From: Coenobita brevimanus
Taxonomy: Eukaryota; Arthropoda; Malacostraca; Decapoda; Coenobitidae
NCBI GenBank assembly: GCA_032717465.1
Contig: CM064715.1
Coordinates: forward strand, 42,585,582 to 42,649,581
DNA length: 64,000 nucleotides
Reading direction: 5' to 3'
Shown piece by piece: positions 11,604 through 22,689 of the stretch (positions are counted from its first letter, which is position 1; the number at the start of each line of letters is the position of its first letter). The notes under the pieces are model-generated. The model had not been told where the DNA came from. It saw only the letters and a list, made by a program, of their open reading frames with translations, and searched no databases. Position numbers and translations under genes: made by a program.

Positions 11604-11919
11604 GTCAGTTCATAGGCTTCTCAAAGTGCTTTATAGAAGAGAGGTGAGAGAGACTTCATGTAGAGATAAAAAGTTAGTATAACAAAGGAAAGTAGCTACT
11701 GATATACAGTAGCAGACAACCTGATGGTCTTGCAATACTCTGCTTTGAATGGCAGTCATCTGTAGTACTGAATTCCATTAAATTGTTAGAAGTGAATAAC
11801 AGGGTTGGAAATGAATATGTTAAATAAAACTGTTGATTTTTACACTTGTACAGTAAAAGATTTCTTTATCATCATTAACCTTCTGAACATATTTTCCACA
11901 AATACAGTATTTAGAATCA

Positions 11920-12310
11920 GTAGGTCAAAGAGAAGGTGGAGAGGTATGGTGGATGAGTGTATGAGGAAGAGAGGTATGGAAGTTGGTGAGGCTTGGGGAC
12001 TGACAGGAGATTGAGCTGGCTGGATGAATGTTGTGTGAAGAAGTGCATGATCAGGGATTTGGAGCCCCTTTTTAACATGACAGCATTCAGATTGACTTTG
12101 TCGGATATGTTTATTTGAAGCTACAGAATGTGGTGAAAGTTATTTGACATATCAGGTAGAGCCAGGATTCTGGAAGCTTGAATGATGAGTGAGTGTAAGT
12201 TTGGCCTGGTGGATTGGGCAGACTTGGGCTATCTGAACATTGCTACTCCTCACCCTGTCCTAGGGTGGGAAAGGAGGTCCGGATGATGCCTGTGATACTC
12301 AGAGGTAGGA
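11920..12310 (+). pseudogene. LINE H 3' end, 5'-truncated
   Basis: Matches the reverse complement of 24309-24620: the C-terminal coding motif RWRGMVDECMRKRGMEVGEA, then a 3' UTR with AGCCAGGATTCTGGA, GGGCAGACTTGGGC and TCCTAGGGTGGGA, ending near GGATGATG. Only about the last 390 bases of the element are present, as expected for a severely 5'-truncated LINE. Confidence 0.7.
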
Positions 12311-12496
12311 AAAGGACAGTATAAAACTAGAGAAATGTATCATCAGAATGTCCAGTGAAATGGACCATTCATCTAATCACTTGTTATTAAAATCTTCAAG
12401 ATCCTTGTCTCAGCCCCACAGGCATAAGTCTTACACATAGATATCACATCATCTTTGGGGTAGCAGTATTAGTATTATAGTAGTATTTGTAGTTGT

Positions 12497-12736
12497 GCCA
12501 ACAGCCATACCACATTGAGTACACCGCTTCCCATTCGATCAGCGAAGTTAAGCAACGTTAGGTCTGGTTAGTACTTGGATGGGTGACCGCCTGGGAACAC
12601 CAGATGCTGTTGGCATCCCTATGTGTCAAGTGGGGTTGGTGGAGGATTAGTGCCCCTCCCTGTAAAACAATTAACTCTAAGCCCTTGTCCACCCCGTCTG
12701 GGATACATGGCATCTGGCAATGAATGAATGAATGAA
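12497..12736 (+). repeat. 5S-rRNA-derived SINE
   Basis: Positions 12497-12615 are a nearly complete 5S rRNA-like head: GCCAACAGCCATACCAC at the start, AAGTTAAGCAACG (A-box region), GGATGGGTGACCGCCTGG (C-box region) and GCTGTTGGC at the end. Directly attached is the SINE body seen at 1581-1715 and 46533-46660 (GTTGGTGGAGGATTAGTGCC, GTAAAACAATTAACTC, ATGGCATCTGGCAATGAATG), ending in a (GAAT)n tail. The internal pol III promoter elements look intact. It is a SINE3-like arrangement, not a functional 5S gene, because the body continues without a T-run terminator. Confidence 0.8.
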
Positions 12737-12739
12737 AAT

Positions 12740-13705
12740 TTTTAGTTGTAGTCCCATGTTTATCCGCCTATAAACCCAGTGGATTGCTGACAAAGTTATC
12801 CTCCTCCTGCAGTCCACTATCCTCCTTTTGGGGGATGGGGAGAGAGTTGAGGAGGCAGTGGAGGCACTTGGTTATACATGTATTTGTGCCATCTCTTGAG
12901 GGCATTGCTCTCCAGGACCCATCATTTGGACAGAATTGTTTTGCAACATTTGGTATGTGCATCTCTGTACATACTTTATTAACCATTTCTTTCTTTCCTC
13001 ACCCTTTTTACATCAACATCCATACCTCATTTTCTAATATATTCACTTAACCATATCAAGGCATATTCTTCTTGGCCATCTTCACCACCTCACACCTTCA
13101 TATTCTCTTATATACTGTATTCACATATATCTACCATTTTAAATACCCAAGTCTTATCCATTCACAGTGACTATGCTGTTTAAGGACACATAACTTTTAA
13201 TTATTAGACATTCTTACTTTGCTCGTTCATATGATAGAACTGAGGTAGCCTTTTATGGTTGTATCTATGTTAATGCCATTAGTGTTTTTTTCTTTTTCTT
13301 TCTTTTTCCTGATCAAAGCATCTGGTGGTAACAAAGAAAAAAAATTGAAATAACATTATGGTAGTGAAGATGTTAACTGAGACAGTATCTAACCCATTAA
13401 CTACAGAGTCTCTTTGTAGGTGAATAGTCTGTCATATCATCTAGCAGTACCAAGAATAATCTAAAAAGTCATAATGCAGAAGAGGTTACCAGTAACTCCA
13501 TTAGTTTGTATTTTCATTGTTCTGGTTATGGCCATTAGCCAGAGTGACCTGTGAAAGATGTCAGTGTACTAAGGGAGTAATAGGAAAAGCTTTTATAAAG
13601 CATTTCATCAATAGATGTTTCTCTTATTTGAGAAAAAAAAGAAGGAAGAAAAATTAAAGAAAAAAAGTCTTCAGACAATAATATAAATTATTGAGAAAGA
13701 CAGAA
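12740..13705. other. Intronic sequence without recognised features
   Basis: About 1 kb of AT-rich intron. A pyrimidine-rich patch around 12960-13100 resembles decayed minus-strand LINE sequence, but I cannot align it to any family in the window with confidence. Confidence 0.4.
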
Positions 13706-13707
13706 TA

Positions 13708-13911
13708 GGGAGTGTAAAGTCACCCGTAGGCAGAAGGACAAGGAAGGAATGAAGGAAAGAAAGAGAGAAGAAGATGGAAGGAAAGAAGGATGGAGGAGTG
13801 GAAAGGGTGTCTGCCCATTCCTTTCCTCCATCCTTCTTTCCTTCCATCCTCTTCTGTCTTTCTTTCCTTTATTCTTTCCTCGTCCTTCTGCCTACGGGTG
13901 ACTTTACACTC
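13708..13911. repeat. Long hairpin, ~90-bp arms
   Basis: An inverted repeat with a purine-rich left arm (13708-13797; key blocks GTAAAGTCACCCGTAGGC and GGATGGAGGA) and its near-perfect complement at 13821-13911, separated by a ~23-bp loop. A partial third, direct copy of the right arm follows at ~13914-13970 and runs into the SINE copy at 13951. It could form a stable stem in RNA or DNA. Confidence 0.85.
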
Positions 13912-13950
13912 CCTCTTCTGTCTTTCTTTCCTTCATTCTTTCCTCTTCTT

Positions 13951-14256
13951 CCTGTGGGTGACTCTACACTGAGTGACAAGCCAAATGGTTTCCTGTACAC
14001 CAGGAAACCATTTACTGTGCTGGGTGGTAACCATATAACCAGATTTTGGTGCCTGGTGGGTTAGTGGGTATTACGACACTCCAGTCAGATTGAGCTGGTG
14101 AAGGTTTATATCCAAGGGATGGTTGGGGTTTATTGCTTACATAATGCCACTCAGGGATGAGTGAGGCTGGTCACTCTCATCTTAAATGTCAGGACCAACT
14201 TGCCTAGCCCCGGGCTTCTACGTTCCTTGTGGGGCAACGTAGGTTTGGATGATGGA
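13951..14256 (+). repeat. SINE copy, left arm flanking LINE D
   Basis: Repeat with TGAGTGACAAGCCAAATGG, an internal short palindrome (GGTTTCCTG…CAGGAAACC), TGGGTGGTAACCATATAACC, GAGTGAGGCTGGTCACTCTC and a CCTAGCCCCGGGCTTC end. The same sequence lies inverted at 17316-17606. A third copy is split by a piggyBac-type element at 17755-18519. Parts recur at 22808-22880 and 46655-46735. I find no clear tRNA or 5S head, so its promoter type is open. Confidence 0.7.
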
Positions 14257-15567
14257 TGGATGGATGGTATTCATTCATTCATTCATTCATTCATCATCTC
14301 AGAGTCCCCGGGGGGGGGGACCATAAATGCCCCCATCTTCCGCCCCTCTCCTGGTGATGACTCGAGCTGCCTGAAACCACTGTCTGACTTACTTCTTCAT
14401 TTCTGCAACATTCGTGGCCTTTCCTCCAACTTTCGCTCTGTTGAGCACCACCTTTCCTCCTCTAAACCTCACCTTCTTTTCCTAACTGAGATTCAGCTGT
14501 CTGAGGCAACTGATAGCAAACACTTTTTTGTATCATCCTACTTTCTCTATACTCATTTCAAAGCCAAAGGTGGCTGTTGTGTATATGTACACAAAGACTT
14601 ATCTTCCTCTTGTGTTCCTGAACTCAATTCTTCTGAATTCTGTACACTCTGGCTTCGGCTTTCCTGTCATTCTCTGACTAAATATATTTGTGCTGTTTAC
14701 GTATCTCCTAATTCTACTGACTATCAAAAATTCTTTGACTATCTTACTTCTACGATGGAACACATTCTATCCATTTCTCCTTTCTCTGGAACCTCCATTC
14801 TAGGAGATTTCAATGTTCACCACCACCTTTGGCACTCCTCTTCTTTCACTGATCCACCTGGTGAACAAGCCTACACCTTTTCTATCCTTAATGACCTAGA
14901 GCAGCTTGTACAGCACCCTACCTGTAACCCTGACCACCTTGGAGAGAGCTCCAACATAGTTGACCTCTTCCTTATAACTAATCCTTATGCTTACACTGTT
15001 AATCTTTTCTCTCCGTTGGGCTCCTCCAATCACGACCTTATCAATTTAACCTGTCCTGTTGTTCCAGTATGGCCTGTGGACCCTCCAAAGAAATGTTGTC
15101 AGTGGCACTTTGGAGCTGCAGATTGGGAGGCCCTCAGGCAGTACTTCTTTGATTTTCCCTGGAATGATTGTTGCTTCCAAGGCCGGGAGCCATCTGAGTG
15201 TGCCTTGCGCATCATGGAGGTTATTCTCTTGGGCATGGAAGCATACATTCCTTTCTCATATCCTTTGACTAATGCAAGAAAGCCTTGGTTTAATCACACT
15301 TGTTCTAATGCTGTCCACAACAAGGAGAGGGCCTCTAAAAGGTACTGGAACCAACCCACCCCTGAATCACATCTTTTATATACGTTTCTACCCGGAATCA
15401 TGCTAAGTCTGCTCTTCGCTCTGCTAAAAATAGTTTCATTCGTACTAAATGCTCTCAACTCTCCAACTCGAATTCTTCCCGCTCCTTCTGGCATCTTGCC
15501 AAAAACCTTTCTGACAACTTTACCTCATCATCCTTCCCTCCTCTTTTCTACTCTGATGGCTCTGTAG
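14161..15567 (+). pseudogene. LINE D endonuclease ORF
   Basis: A long open frame whose first ~50 residues come from the flanking SINE. The element-derived part starts near HFCNIRGLSSNF and shows the APE endonuclease blocks: FLTEIQLS (catalytic Glu region), ILGDFNVHHHLWH (the GDFN Asp/Asn pair) and SNHDLINL in place of the usual SDH. The His-Asp pair survives. After ~residue 400 the frame is out of register with the expected product, so a frameshift lies near 15370. It would have nicked target DNA for target-primed reverse transcription. Confidence 0.65.
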
Positions 15568-17300
15568 CTATTTCTCTTACTGATAAAGCAGATCTCTTTG
15601 CTCAGACTTTCTCCTCCAATCCCACCTTAGACGATTCCAGTGCTGTTCCTCCATCGCTTCCCCCCCTCTGACTTCCACATGACTGGCATTAAAATTTCTT
15701 CAGCTGATGTATATTCTGTCATCACAGGCCTCAATACTAATAAGGCATATGGGCCTGATGGAGTCCCTTCTGTTGTTCTCAAGAACTGTGCTTCTGTACT
15801 TACGCCCTGCCTAGGCTATCAATTTGTACCTTTCCTTCTTGCTGGAAGTTTGCTCTCATTCAGCCAGTCCCAAAGAAGGGTGACCATTCCCAACCCTCTA
15901 ACTATCGTCCAATTGCTTTAACATCCTGTATCTCAAAAGTTTTGGAGTCAGTTCTTAATAGAGAAATTTCAAAGCGTCTGTCCTATCACAACCTTCTTTC
16001 TGATTGTCAGTATGGGTTCCGTCAGGGATGCACCACTGGCAATCTTCTCACCGTTTAGACTCCTGGTCGTCCTTCTTCCGGGACTTTGGTGAAAGCCTTG
16101 CCATTGCACTTGACATCTCAAAGGCTTTCGATCGAGTCTGGCATAAATCTTTAATTTCCAAACTGCCCTCTTATGGTTTCTATCCTTCTATCTGAGCCTT
16201 CATTTCTAGCTTCCCCTCTGGTCGTTCTATAGCCGCTATTGTAGATGGCCATTGTTCTTCTCCTAGATCTGTCAACAGTGGTGTTCCTCAGGGCTCTCTC
16301 CTATCACCAACTCTCTTCCTTTTATTCATCAATGACCTTCTAAGCTGTACATCTAACCCTATCCACTCATACACTAATGATTCCACCCTTCTCCTTTCAG
16401 TTCAGTTCCTGCAATGCCCATCTCTGCAGTTACTTCAACAAACAAGGGATGAGGCTATGGCACACCTAATGTCCAACTTGGCTTGTATCTCTGACTGGGG
16501 TAAAAATAATTTGGTTGTTTTTAATGCATCAGAGACTCAGTTTTTACACTTATCAACCCAACAAAATCTTCCTCAGGTATACCCACTAATGTTTAATAAT
16601 ATTCAGCTTAGTCCTGCATCATCCTTGAACATGCCTGGGGTTGCATTTACTCAGGACTTATCCTGGAAAGATCATATTACATCTCTTGTAAAATCTACTT
16701 CCAAGAAATTGGGTGTGCTAAGCCGACTCCACTCTTTCTTTACCCCTGCACAACTGTTGACTCTGTACATGGGTTTTATCCGCCCCTTTGTGGAGTACAA
16801 CTCTTATGTGTGGGGAGGCTTCCCACATACAGCTCTTCTCAATAGGGTGGAGTCAGGGGCATTTCGTCTTATTAACTCTCCCCCTCTTACTGACTCCCTT
16901 CAACCTCTGTCTCTTCGCCGCACTGTTGCATCTTTATCTCTTTTCTGTTGCTGCTTCAATGGTCACTGCTCCTCTGAACTGTCTGCATGCATTCATCCAC
17001 CTCTACGATGCACCCGTCAAGCAGCAAACTCTCATCCTTTTTCTGTCCAACTCTCCAATGCAAGAATTAACCGTTACTCCCAGTCCTTCATTTATGCAAC
17101 AGGTTAACTCTGGAACTGTCTCCCTCTGTCTGTATTTCCTGCTTCCTATGATCTCCAGTCTTTCAGATGCAGTGTGTCCAGTCATCTCAAAATGATCGAG
17201 TCTTGAATTTGGCTCTCTCTTGTATTTTGTTTTTCTCTTGCAAGGAGCAGTAATTGCGGGCTTGTAGCCTTTGGTTCCTTCTTCCTCGCATAAAAAAAAA
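14262..17300 (+). mobile_element. LINE D, nearly complete, degenerate
   Basis: A ~3-kb APE-type LINE in + orientation, from a (TTCA)n-rich 5' junction near 14270 to an A-rich tail after CCTTCTTCCTCGCAT (17283-17297). It contains an endonuclease, an RT and a conserved C-terminal region. The 3' half is repeated at 36846-37580, which ends at the same CCTTCTTCCTCGCAT plus poly-A. It lies between two inverted copies of one SINE family. Confidence 0.8.
15567..17197 (+). pseudogene. LINE D reverse transcriptase, frameshifted
   Basis: RT blocks recur across frames: GPDGVPSVVLK (15750s), SNYRPIALTS (near 15897), QYGFRQGCTT (near 16010), LDISKAFDRVWHK (16110-16155) and GVPQGSLLSP (16280s). The catalytic YxDD site is damaged: YTNDST replaces Y/FADD near 16372. 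The thumb and C-terminal blocks (DHITSLVKS, LSRLHSFF, FVEYNSYVWGG, ANSHPFSVQLS) are well kept at 16457-17107. At least three frameshifts or stops make it inactive. Confidence 0.75.
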
Positions 17301-17315
17301 TAAAAATGTAATCCT

Positions 17316-17606
17316 TTTTTGCCCCATGAGGAGCATTGAAGCCCGGGGCTAAACAAGTTGATTCTGACATTTAAGATGAGAGTGACCAACCTCACTCATC
17401 CCTGAGTGGCATTACATGAGCAATAAACCCCAACCATCCATTAGATAAAAACCTGCACCAGCTCAATCCAATCGGGGTGCCTTAATTACCCACGTTACTA
17501 CTAGGTGCCATAATTTGGCTATATGGTTACCACCCAGCATAGTAAATGGTTTCCTGGTGTGCAGGAAACCATTTGGCTTGTCACTCAGTGTAGAGTCAAT
17601 GAAAAA
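17316..17606 (-). repeat. SINE copy, right arm flanking LINE D
   Basis: Reverse complement of 13951-14256, with GAAGCCCGGGGCTAAACAAG at its left end and CACTCAGTGTAGAGTCA at its right. Together the arms could base-pair across the ~3-kb LINE. No target-site duplication common to the whole assembly is evident. Confidence 0.75.
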
Positions 17607-17617
17607 TGTACTAATAT

Positions 17618-18600
17618 ATCCAGCTATAGGACACTTGGTGGTCTAATGCATAAAGTTACTCCAAATAAACCTACAGTAATCAAGTAGAGTTCAGTTATAA
17701 TGGTGGCTTACGTGATAGCTACTGTTAGGTGAGTGGTTGGCCATCTCTCCTTAACCTGCCCCGTCCCGAAGACGTGAATTCACGTCCTCACATGATGTGC
17801 ACTCATATCCTGGAGACATAAATTAACGCAGCAACATTGCAAGGTCCCTAATTTGCATAATTTTCAATTTTCGTGAGTGATTTCGCGAGTGATTTTTGGC
17901 ACGTATACACGGGACACCTTCCTTTATTCCTCTACAAGATGCCAAGCAGGGACAATGCCTTACACTGCATAACCTCCCCCCCCCCTGCACGCCATTGTCT
18001 CGGCAATTCACCTGTTACCAGTGACCTGGCCAATAAAGACATTCAGGGCCAGAGTGATTCCCCAATCGATGACAATGTGGAGGACAAAGTTTACATAGCA
18101 TTAGAGGAAGAAACAGTCAGAAATGATGATCAGGTAATGTGGGAAAAAAAGGTCATGAATGGTGATGAGTTAGTGAGTGAAACAGTGCTTATAATGCTTA
18201 TATTACTGTTTGAAAACCAATATACTCTTGTACTATATATAAATTCGAACCAGGTAAATAAATAAATACTGTTTATGAGTGGATAAAATAGTTACCCTCC
18301 CATAGAACTCGTTTTCTTTGGTGCCAGCCCGTTAGAAAACCCAGTCAGGTAAGGAGGTACTCGTACCTGGATCGAGTATTTTAAACCTCAGGTGAGCGAT
18401 TTCTCTATGAAATTTCAATGTTTCTCACCAAAAGCGAATTTTTGAGCCTAAAAAAAAAAGGTCCAAAAATGTCGGGACTGGGCCGTACCACTGCCCAGAA
18501 AACGTCGGGATGGGGCGGGTTAAATGTAAGATTGAGTAGCCTAGCCCCAAGTCTCTGTGGCCCTGATGGAGCTATACAGGATTGGAATGGGTGGATTGAC
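17618..18600 (+). repeat. SINE copy interrupted by a piggyBac-type element
   Basis: Left part 17618-17754 (TGGTGGTCTAATGCATAAAG … GAGTGGTTGGCCATCTCTCC) and right part 18520-~18600 (TTAAATGTAAGATTGAGTAG, CCTAGCCCCAAGTC) align end to end with the uninterrupted copy at ~14070-14225 when the 765-bp insert and one TTAA are removed. This directly documents the pre-insertion site. Confidence 0.7.
17755..18519. mobile_element. piggyBac-type nonautonomous element with TTAA duplication
   Basis: Flanked by TTAA at 17751-17754 and 18520-18523. Its ends are inverted: CCTGCCCCGTCCCGAAGACG on the left, and the complement of CGTCGGGATGGGGCGGG on the right. TTAA target duplication is characteristic of the piggyBac superfamily. 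A short + strand ORF (17873-18265, including an acidic PIDDNVEDKVY stretch) may be a remnant of a transposase N-terminus, but no DDD catalytic motif is present, so it is nonautonomous. Confidence 0.8.
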
Positions 18601-19088
18601 ACATTCAGAATCAGAATATATAGATTCATTAATTGGTTTATACTTTGGGACTCATGAGGTTCCCATGATGTATGTTGATCACTTGGATCATATACTGTAT
18701 GTTGTTCTTGTTAATAGCTTCACAACCGATGAAGTTGTTTGCTGTCAAACTCTCTGTTGACTCAGTGCCATTAACAAAACTCTGAACCAGTTTGCCTGAT
18801 CTTCTTCACCATGATAATTATTTGCATTGTGGATACTTTGGCATACCATTAGAAGTGAGGAGTTTCATGACTGTGCAGGCAATGATATAAAAATATTTTG
18901 GCTCCATATCTTTTCCATTCTGTGATATCTTTGTCAACCATATACTGTAACTGAAAAATATTTATTGAAAGATTAGCCTACGAAACCTTTGGTCTGTTTG
19001 TTTTTTAACACTACAGTGCAGTTCCCTACATCTGAATTCCAGATTTCAGCGAATAACAGTTTTCCAAATGAATTTTGAATGTCAACTT

Positions 19089-19137
<49 letters not shown>

Positions 19138-19619
19138 GACTGTATTCATTAGATAAAAAATTTAGTTTCCAGGGTTTTTAGTGCTGTATATTTACAAAGT
19201 GCTGCATTAGCCTGCAGTCAGTCAGGCTAGTGCAAGCATGACTTGTTTGAGCCATGAGGTTGACTATCATTTTGATGTTATTCTGTGTCAGTGGACAAGA
19301 ACTCATCATTGCTTATTGTTGAATTTTCACCTATGAACCATTAAAACCATGATTATGGGACAATTTATAGAATGAATACAGTATATACTGAAAGAAATGC
19401 CAAGCAGGTAGATCTGTAAGAGAGGGTAAACAGATTTTTTTTTTTTTAATTCATATTTCCAAAAGCCTCTTTATCCTAGCCATTTTGGAATTTGAGAATT
19501 GCACTGTACGTATATTACTATACAGTAACATCCTTGATTAAAGACAATTTTTCAGCTGAAATTTAGCTTATAAAACTTATACATTGTTTCTGTTGACTCT
19601 CTCCCACATAACAATCCAG
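18600..19619. other. Intronic sequence with poly-T run
   Basis: VWA8 intron. It contains a ~43-base poly-T run at 19092-19134, perhaps the tail of a minus-strand retroelement, and a shorter T-run near 19436. No coding or RNA feature seen. Confidence 0.5.
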
Positions 19620-19776
19620 GGACACAACCGTGCAGAGTTTGACAATCCAGCCAGTGGTGCGTGATGGGCGGGTAGGATATGAGGACTCCCCCCTGGTGGT
19701 AGCTGTGCGCACTGGCCGGGTTTTAGTAGTGGACGAGGCTGACAAAGCTCCTACACATGTCACCTGCATACTCAAG
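19620..19776 (+). CDS. VWA8: VWA8 exon with Walker B
   Basis: Acceptor ACAATCCAG, donor GTTAAG. The first base completes the Arg codon split from the previous exon, giving a seamless LHR-DTTVQSLTVQP join, and the exon ends in phase 0 (CILK). It holds GRVLVVDEADKAP, a textbook Walker B (hhhhDE) with the following ADKAP typical of MoxR-family ATPases. DTTVQ and YEDSPLV are conserved VWA8 features. The next intron is only 305 bp, the shortest here. Confidence 0.9.
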
Positions 19777-20081
19777 GTTAAGACACTTGTTTAAAGAACA
19801 TTTTATTGCCCTTTTCATGTTGTTAATGGAAGGTACTATCAGTACCTGCAGTACATGATCAAAGCTTGTGTTGATTTTCTGTCATTCCCAGAATTGAAAT
19901 TATCATTCCAGGTCAAGTTTCTCAGGGAATAAACAGTATTCAGGAAATGAACACTGTTCAAGACTGTACTTAAAGCAAGTTTCTATGAGAACATGAACAT
20001 TATATAATTGTAACATGTAAAAAATCTTCAACAGATACCAAAATAAAATATGCCCAGACCTCCTGTACCTAACCATTACAG

Positions 20082-20262
20082 ACACTGGTTGAAAGTGGAG
20101 AGATGCTGCTTTCTGATGGTCGTCGCATTGTTCCTTCAACACACCCACTTGCAAGCTCTGGATCTCCTAATGTCATTGTCTCCCACAATGACTTCCGCAT
20201 GATCGTGCTTGCCAACCGACCGGGGTTCCCATTCCTTGGCAATGACTTCTTTGGAGCACTAG
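20082..20262 (+). CDS. VWA8: VWA8 exon with sensor 1
   Basis: Acceptor AACCATTACAG, donor GTGATT. Encodes TLVESGEMLLSDGRRIVPS (the pore-side helix/beta region of MoxR ATPases) and DFRMIVLANRPGFPFLGND, in which the Asn of VLANRPG is the sensor 1 residue. It ends one base into a Gly codon completed by the next exon. The following 9.6-kb intron is filled with Tigger, LINE and SINE copies. Confidence 0.9.
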
Positions 20263-20675
20263 GTGATTAAAGATTGTAATATACTGTATGGTTATCATAT
20301 TCACTTTCTATATCAGCAGTAACTAATTTACATACCAGAAAATTGCAAGGCAAAAATTTGCAGATTAATAAGGAAAGGAAAATGAAACAGTCAAGAGACT
20401 TTTCACTTTCACCATCAGATATACTTTCTGACATAGTTAAGCTTTGAATGAAGTAGTTTTATTTACCACACATGGTGCAGATCCAGTGTTGAGGAATGAC
20501 AAATGTAAAATGCACATTTCAGCATCAAAACGTCATTGTTAAGCTACATTAAGCTTAAGTGGGATGCTAATGCATTTGTGATATTGGAATAATTTTACCA
20601 AAACATGCCTCTTTTAGCTTCTTCAACTCCATTACTTGGTGTTGATGGGTAGCCTACATGTGATGGTGCTATGTA

Positions 20676-22295
20676 CAGTACAATCCCAGTTAACCGGGCG
20701 GCTTGGGGAATTCACCTTCCCGGTTACAGATTTTTCCCGTAGTTCTGATATTCAAATCTATACAAAGGCGATCATTATCACAGCAGTAAGTACAATTCAG
20801 GTACTCACCATTCACATCAGGGGGCACACTAAGAGATTCCACCTAAAAAATTGCCTCGTAAACACACACCATGGTCATAATGCACGTGCATGGAATGCCT
20901 TGCAGTACCGGTACTGCAAAATGCACAAGTCCATTCTGTTAACTACCGAATAATTTCTTATATGTACTGTACTCATGTGGAAAACTAAAGAAATAAAATC
21001 CGGAATATTTATTGGTAAATTATCACGACACCTGTGCCCCCACATCAGCTTTGTTTACGATCCTGGCCCCAACTGACCGCCACCATTCCGCCACTGTTTT
21101 GCAAAATTCTGTTAACTACCGAAGTATTCGTTGTATGTACTGTACTCATGAAAGTGGAAAAATAAAGAAATAAAATCTTGAACATTTATTGCTGAACTGA
21201 TGTTAAGACTGCACTGTAGAATTATCACACCTGTGCCCCCAAACAAGCTTTTGTTTACGGTCCCAGCCCCGACTAACCTCCATCATTCCCCCTTCACCTG
21301 CCACCAATCAGCTGTTTTGCACAAAATAAAATACATGATGTACTTATGAAGTGCAAGCATATATATATATATTTTTTCTTCCAACAAAGTAAACCTTCAT
21401 TCCTACTAACATTTTTTTTTTTTTTCATCTCTGCCAGCACACATGCGTTCTAAGATGAATTTATGTGGTGCAAGTTAGAGTCGGTCCGTTAGGAAGAAAA
21501 ACACTGGCGTTTGCTGATTTGCTCTCTCCCGAGATGTCTGGCTTACAAATTCCATGCCTGTCTTTGAAACGATTTAACCATCCAACACTGAAATCACATT
21601 CGACTTCTGTATTCATTTTATTGTGAAACTCTCTTGCTTTTTCTTGGATAAGAGGACCAGAAATAGGTGCTCCCCTAGATCTTTCTAAGCAAAACCACTC
21701 GAACGATGAAGAGTATGCCTTTTTTCAATGGTCTTACTTGTCTCGCTTTTCATGAAAAATTCATTGAGCTTGGATGCTTGGGTCTTGATATAAATCGTTG
21801 GATTTCCTACATTATATTCGGTCATCAGTGTTTTATAATGTTTTGCCTTTTTCAAGTCTATTGCATATGTCCAGCTTCTGTTTCAAGGTAGGCACGACAC
21901 GTTTACGTTTAGTTTGCCCTTTAGGCATTTTGGAATGTTGAAATTACTGTCCATCAGAGCAACACAACAGCAAGAGAGCTTGTTTACTGTCTGGTGGTAA
22001 AAAGCAGACTGGTGATTTGTGGAAATTGTGGAGGGTGTGGAGGATGACTGAATTCAAGTAGGGGAAAGAGGGAGGAGGAGGGGTGGTTAAGAGGATTTAC
22101 CAGGGATTTACATTAGCCAGAAATGCCTTCACCTCGCTTAGTCCGACTTCACCCAGCCTCGCGTGTCATGATAAAATGGTGGTTTGGCGGTCCATTCAAA
22201 ATGGCGCACAGTTATAACTTACTGATGTTTTTACCAGCCCTTGAATTTTCCCGTTTTTCTGAGTATTTCGTTTGTCTGGATACCGGATAGCAGGG
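20676..22295 (-). mobile_element. Tigger/pogo-like DNA transposon, decayed
   Basis: Left end CAGTACAATCCCAGTTAACC follows TA (20674-20675). The right end (CCGGATAGCAGGGATTTA near 22280-22295) is an imperfect inverted match. On the minus strand near 21930 it encodes MPKGQTKRKRVVPTLKQKL, a CENP-B-type N-terminal helix-turn-helix. Nearby are blocks resembling the second HTH (FSVGWLNRFKDRHGICK, read across a stop). The DDE catalytic part is not recognisable. A deleted relative lies at 48951-50022, and a third is split at 23723-28803. Confidence 0.75.
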
Positions 22296-22560
22296 ATTTA
22301 TGGGTGCAGCAGCTACAACATCCACCCAGAAGCCAAACTGTTCCATATAACCTTGCACCTTGCTGTGGGAAGGATACTGGTCTGACCCTGGTGAAGTACT
22401 GTCTACCACAAGGGAGCATTGCCTCCCTACTCAGTGTATGTAATGTTCTGTACCTGTAGGATGGCCCCATAGAAGCAGTTGCTTACCAGTGGTTGACAGA
22501 TCTGCTTGGCCAGACAGACTAGAGTTAAGCAGCAACAACAACAACACCAGCATTTTATTA
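22296..22560 (+). repeat. SINE-like repeat with (CAA)n tail, copy 1
   Basis: Shares CATCCACCCAGAAGCCAAAC, CTACCACAAGGGAGC, an AGGGCAGTTG-like block (here AGAAGCAGTTG) and CAGACAGACTAGAGTTAAG with 22925-23135. It ends in (AAC)n-rich sequence. Origin unknown. It is joined directly to the right end of the Tigger copy. Confidence 0.6.
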
Positions 22561-22689
22561 AAAAGTTTAGTTTAGGAGTTTTACCAAAACATGTTAACTA
22601 CATGTTAAATAACATCGTACTGTAAAGCATTTTCATCTGTGTGGGTCTCAAACCCACTAAACCTCTCACAGTGTAGTGCTACTTACATA

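Noticed and set aside
12497..12615. Functional 5S rRNA gene
   Set aside because: The 5S-like sequence runs straight into a SINE body seen elsewhere and lacks a T-run terminator at its 3' end; several bases differ from the expected metazoan 5S.
17873..18265. Host gene within the piggyBac-type element
   Set aside because: The ORF is short, lacks recognised domains, and lies entirely between inverted ends flanked by TTAA; at best a transposase N-terminal remnant.
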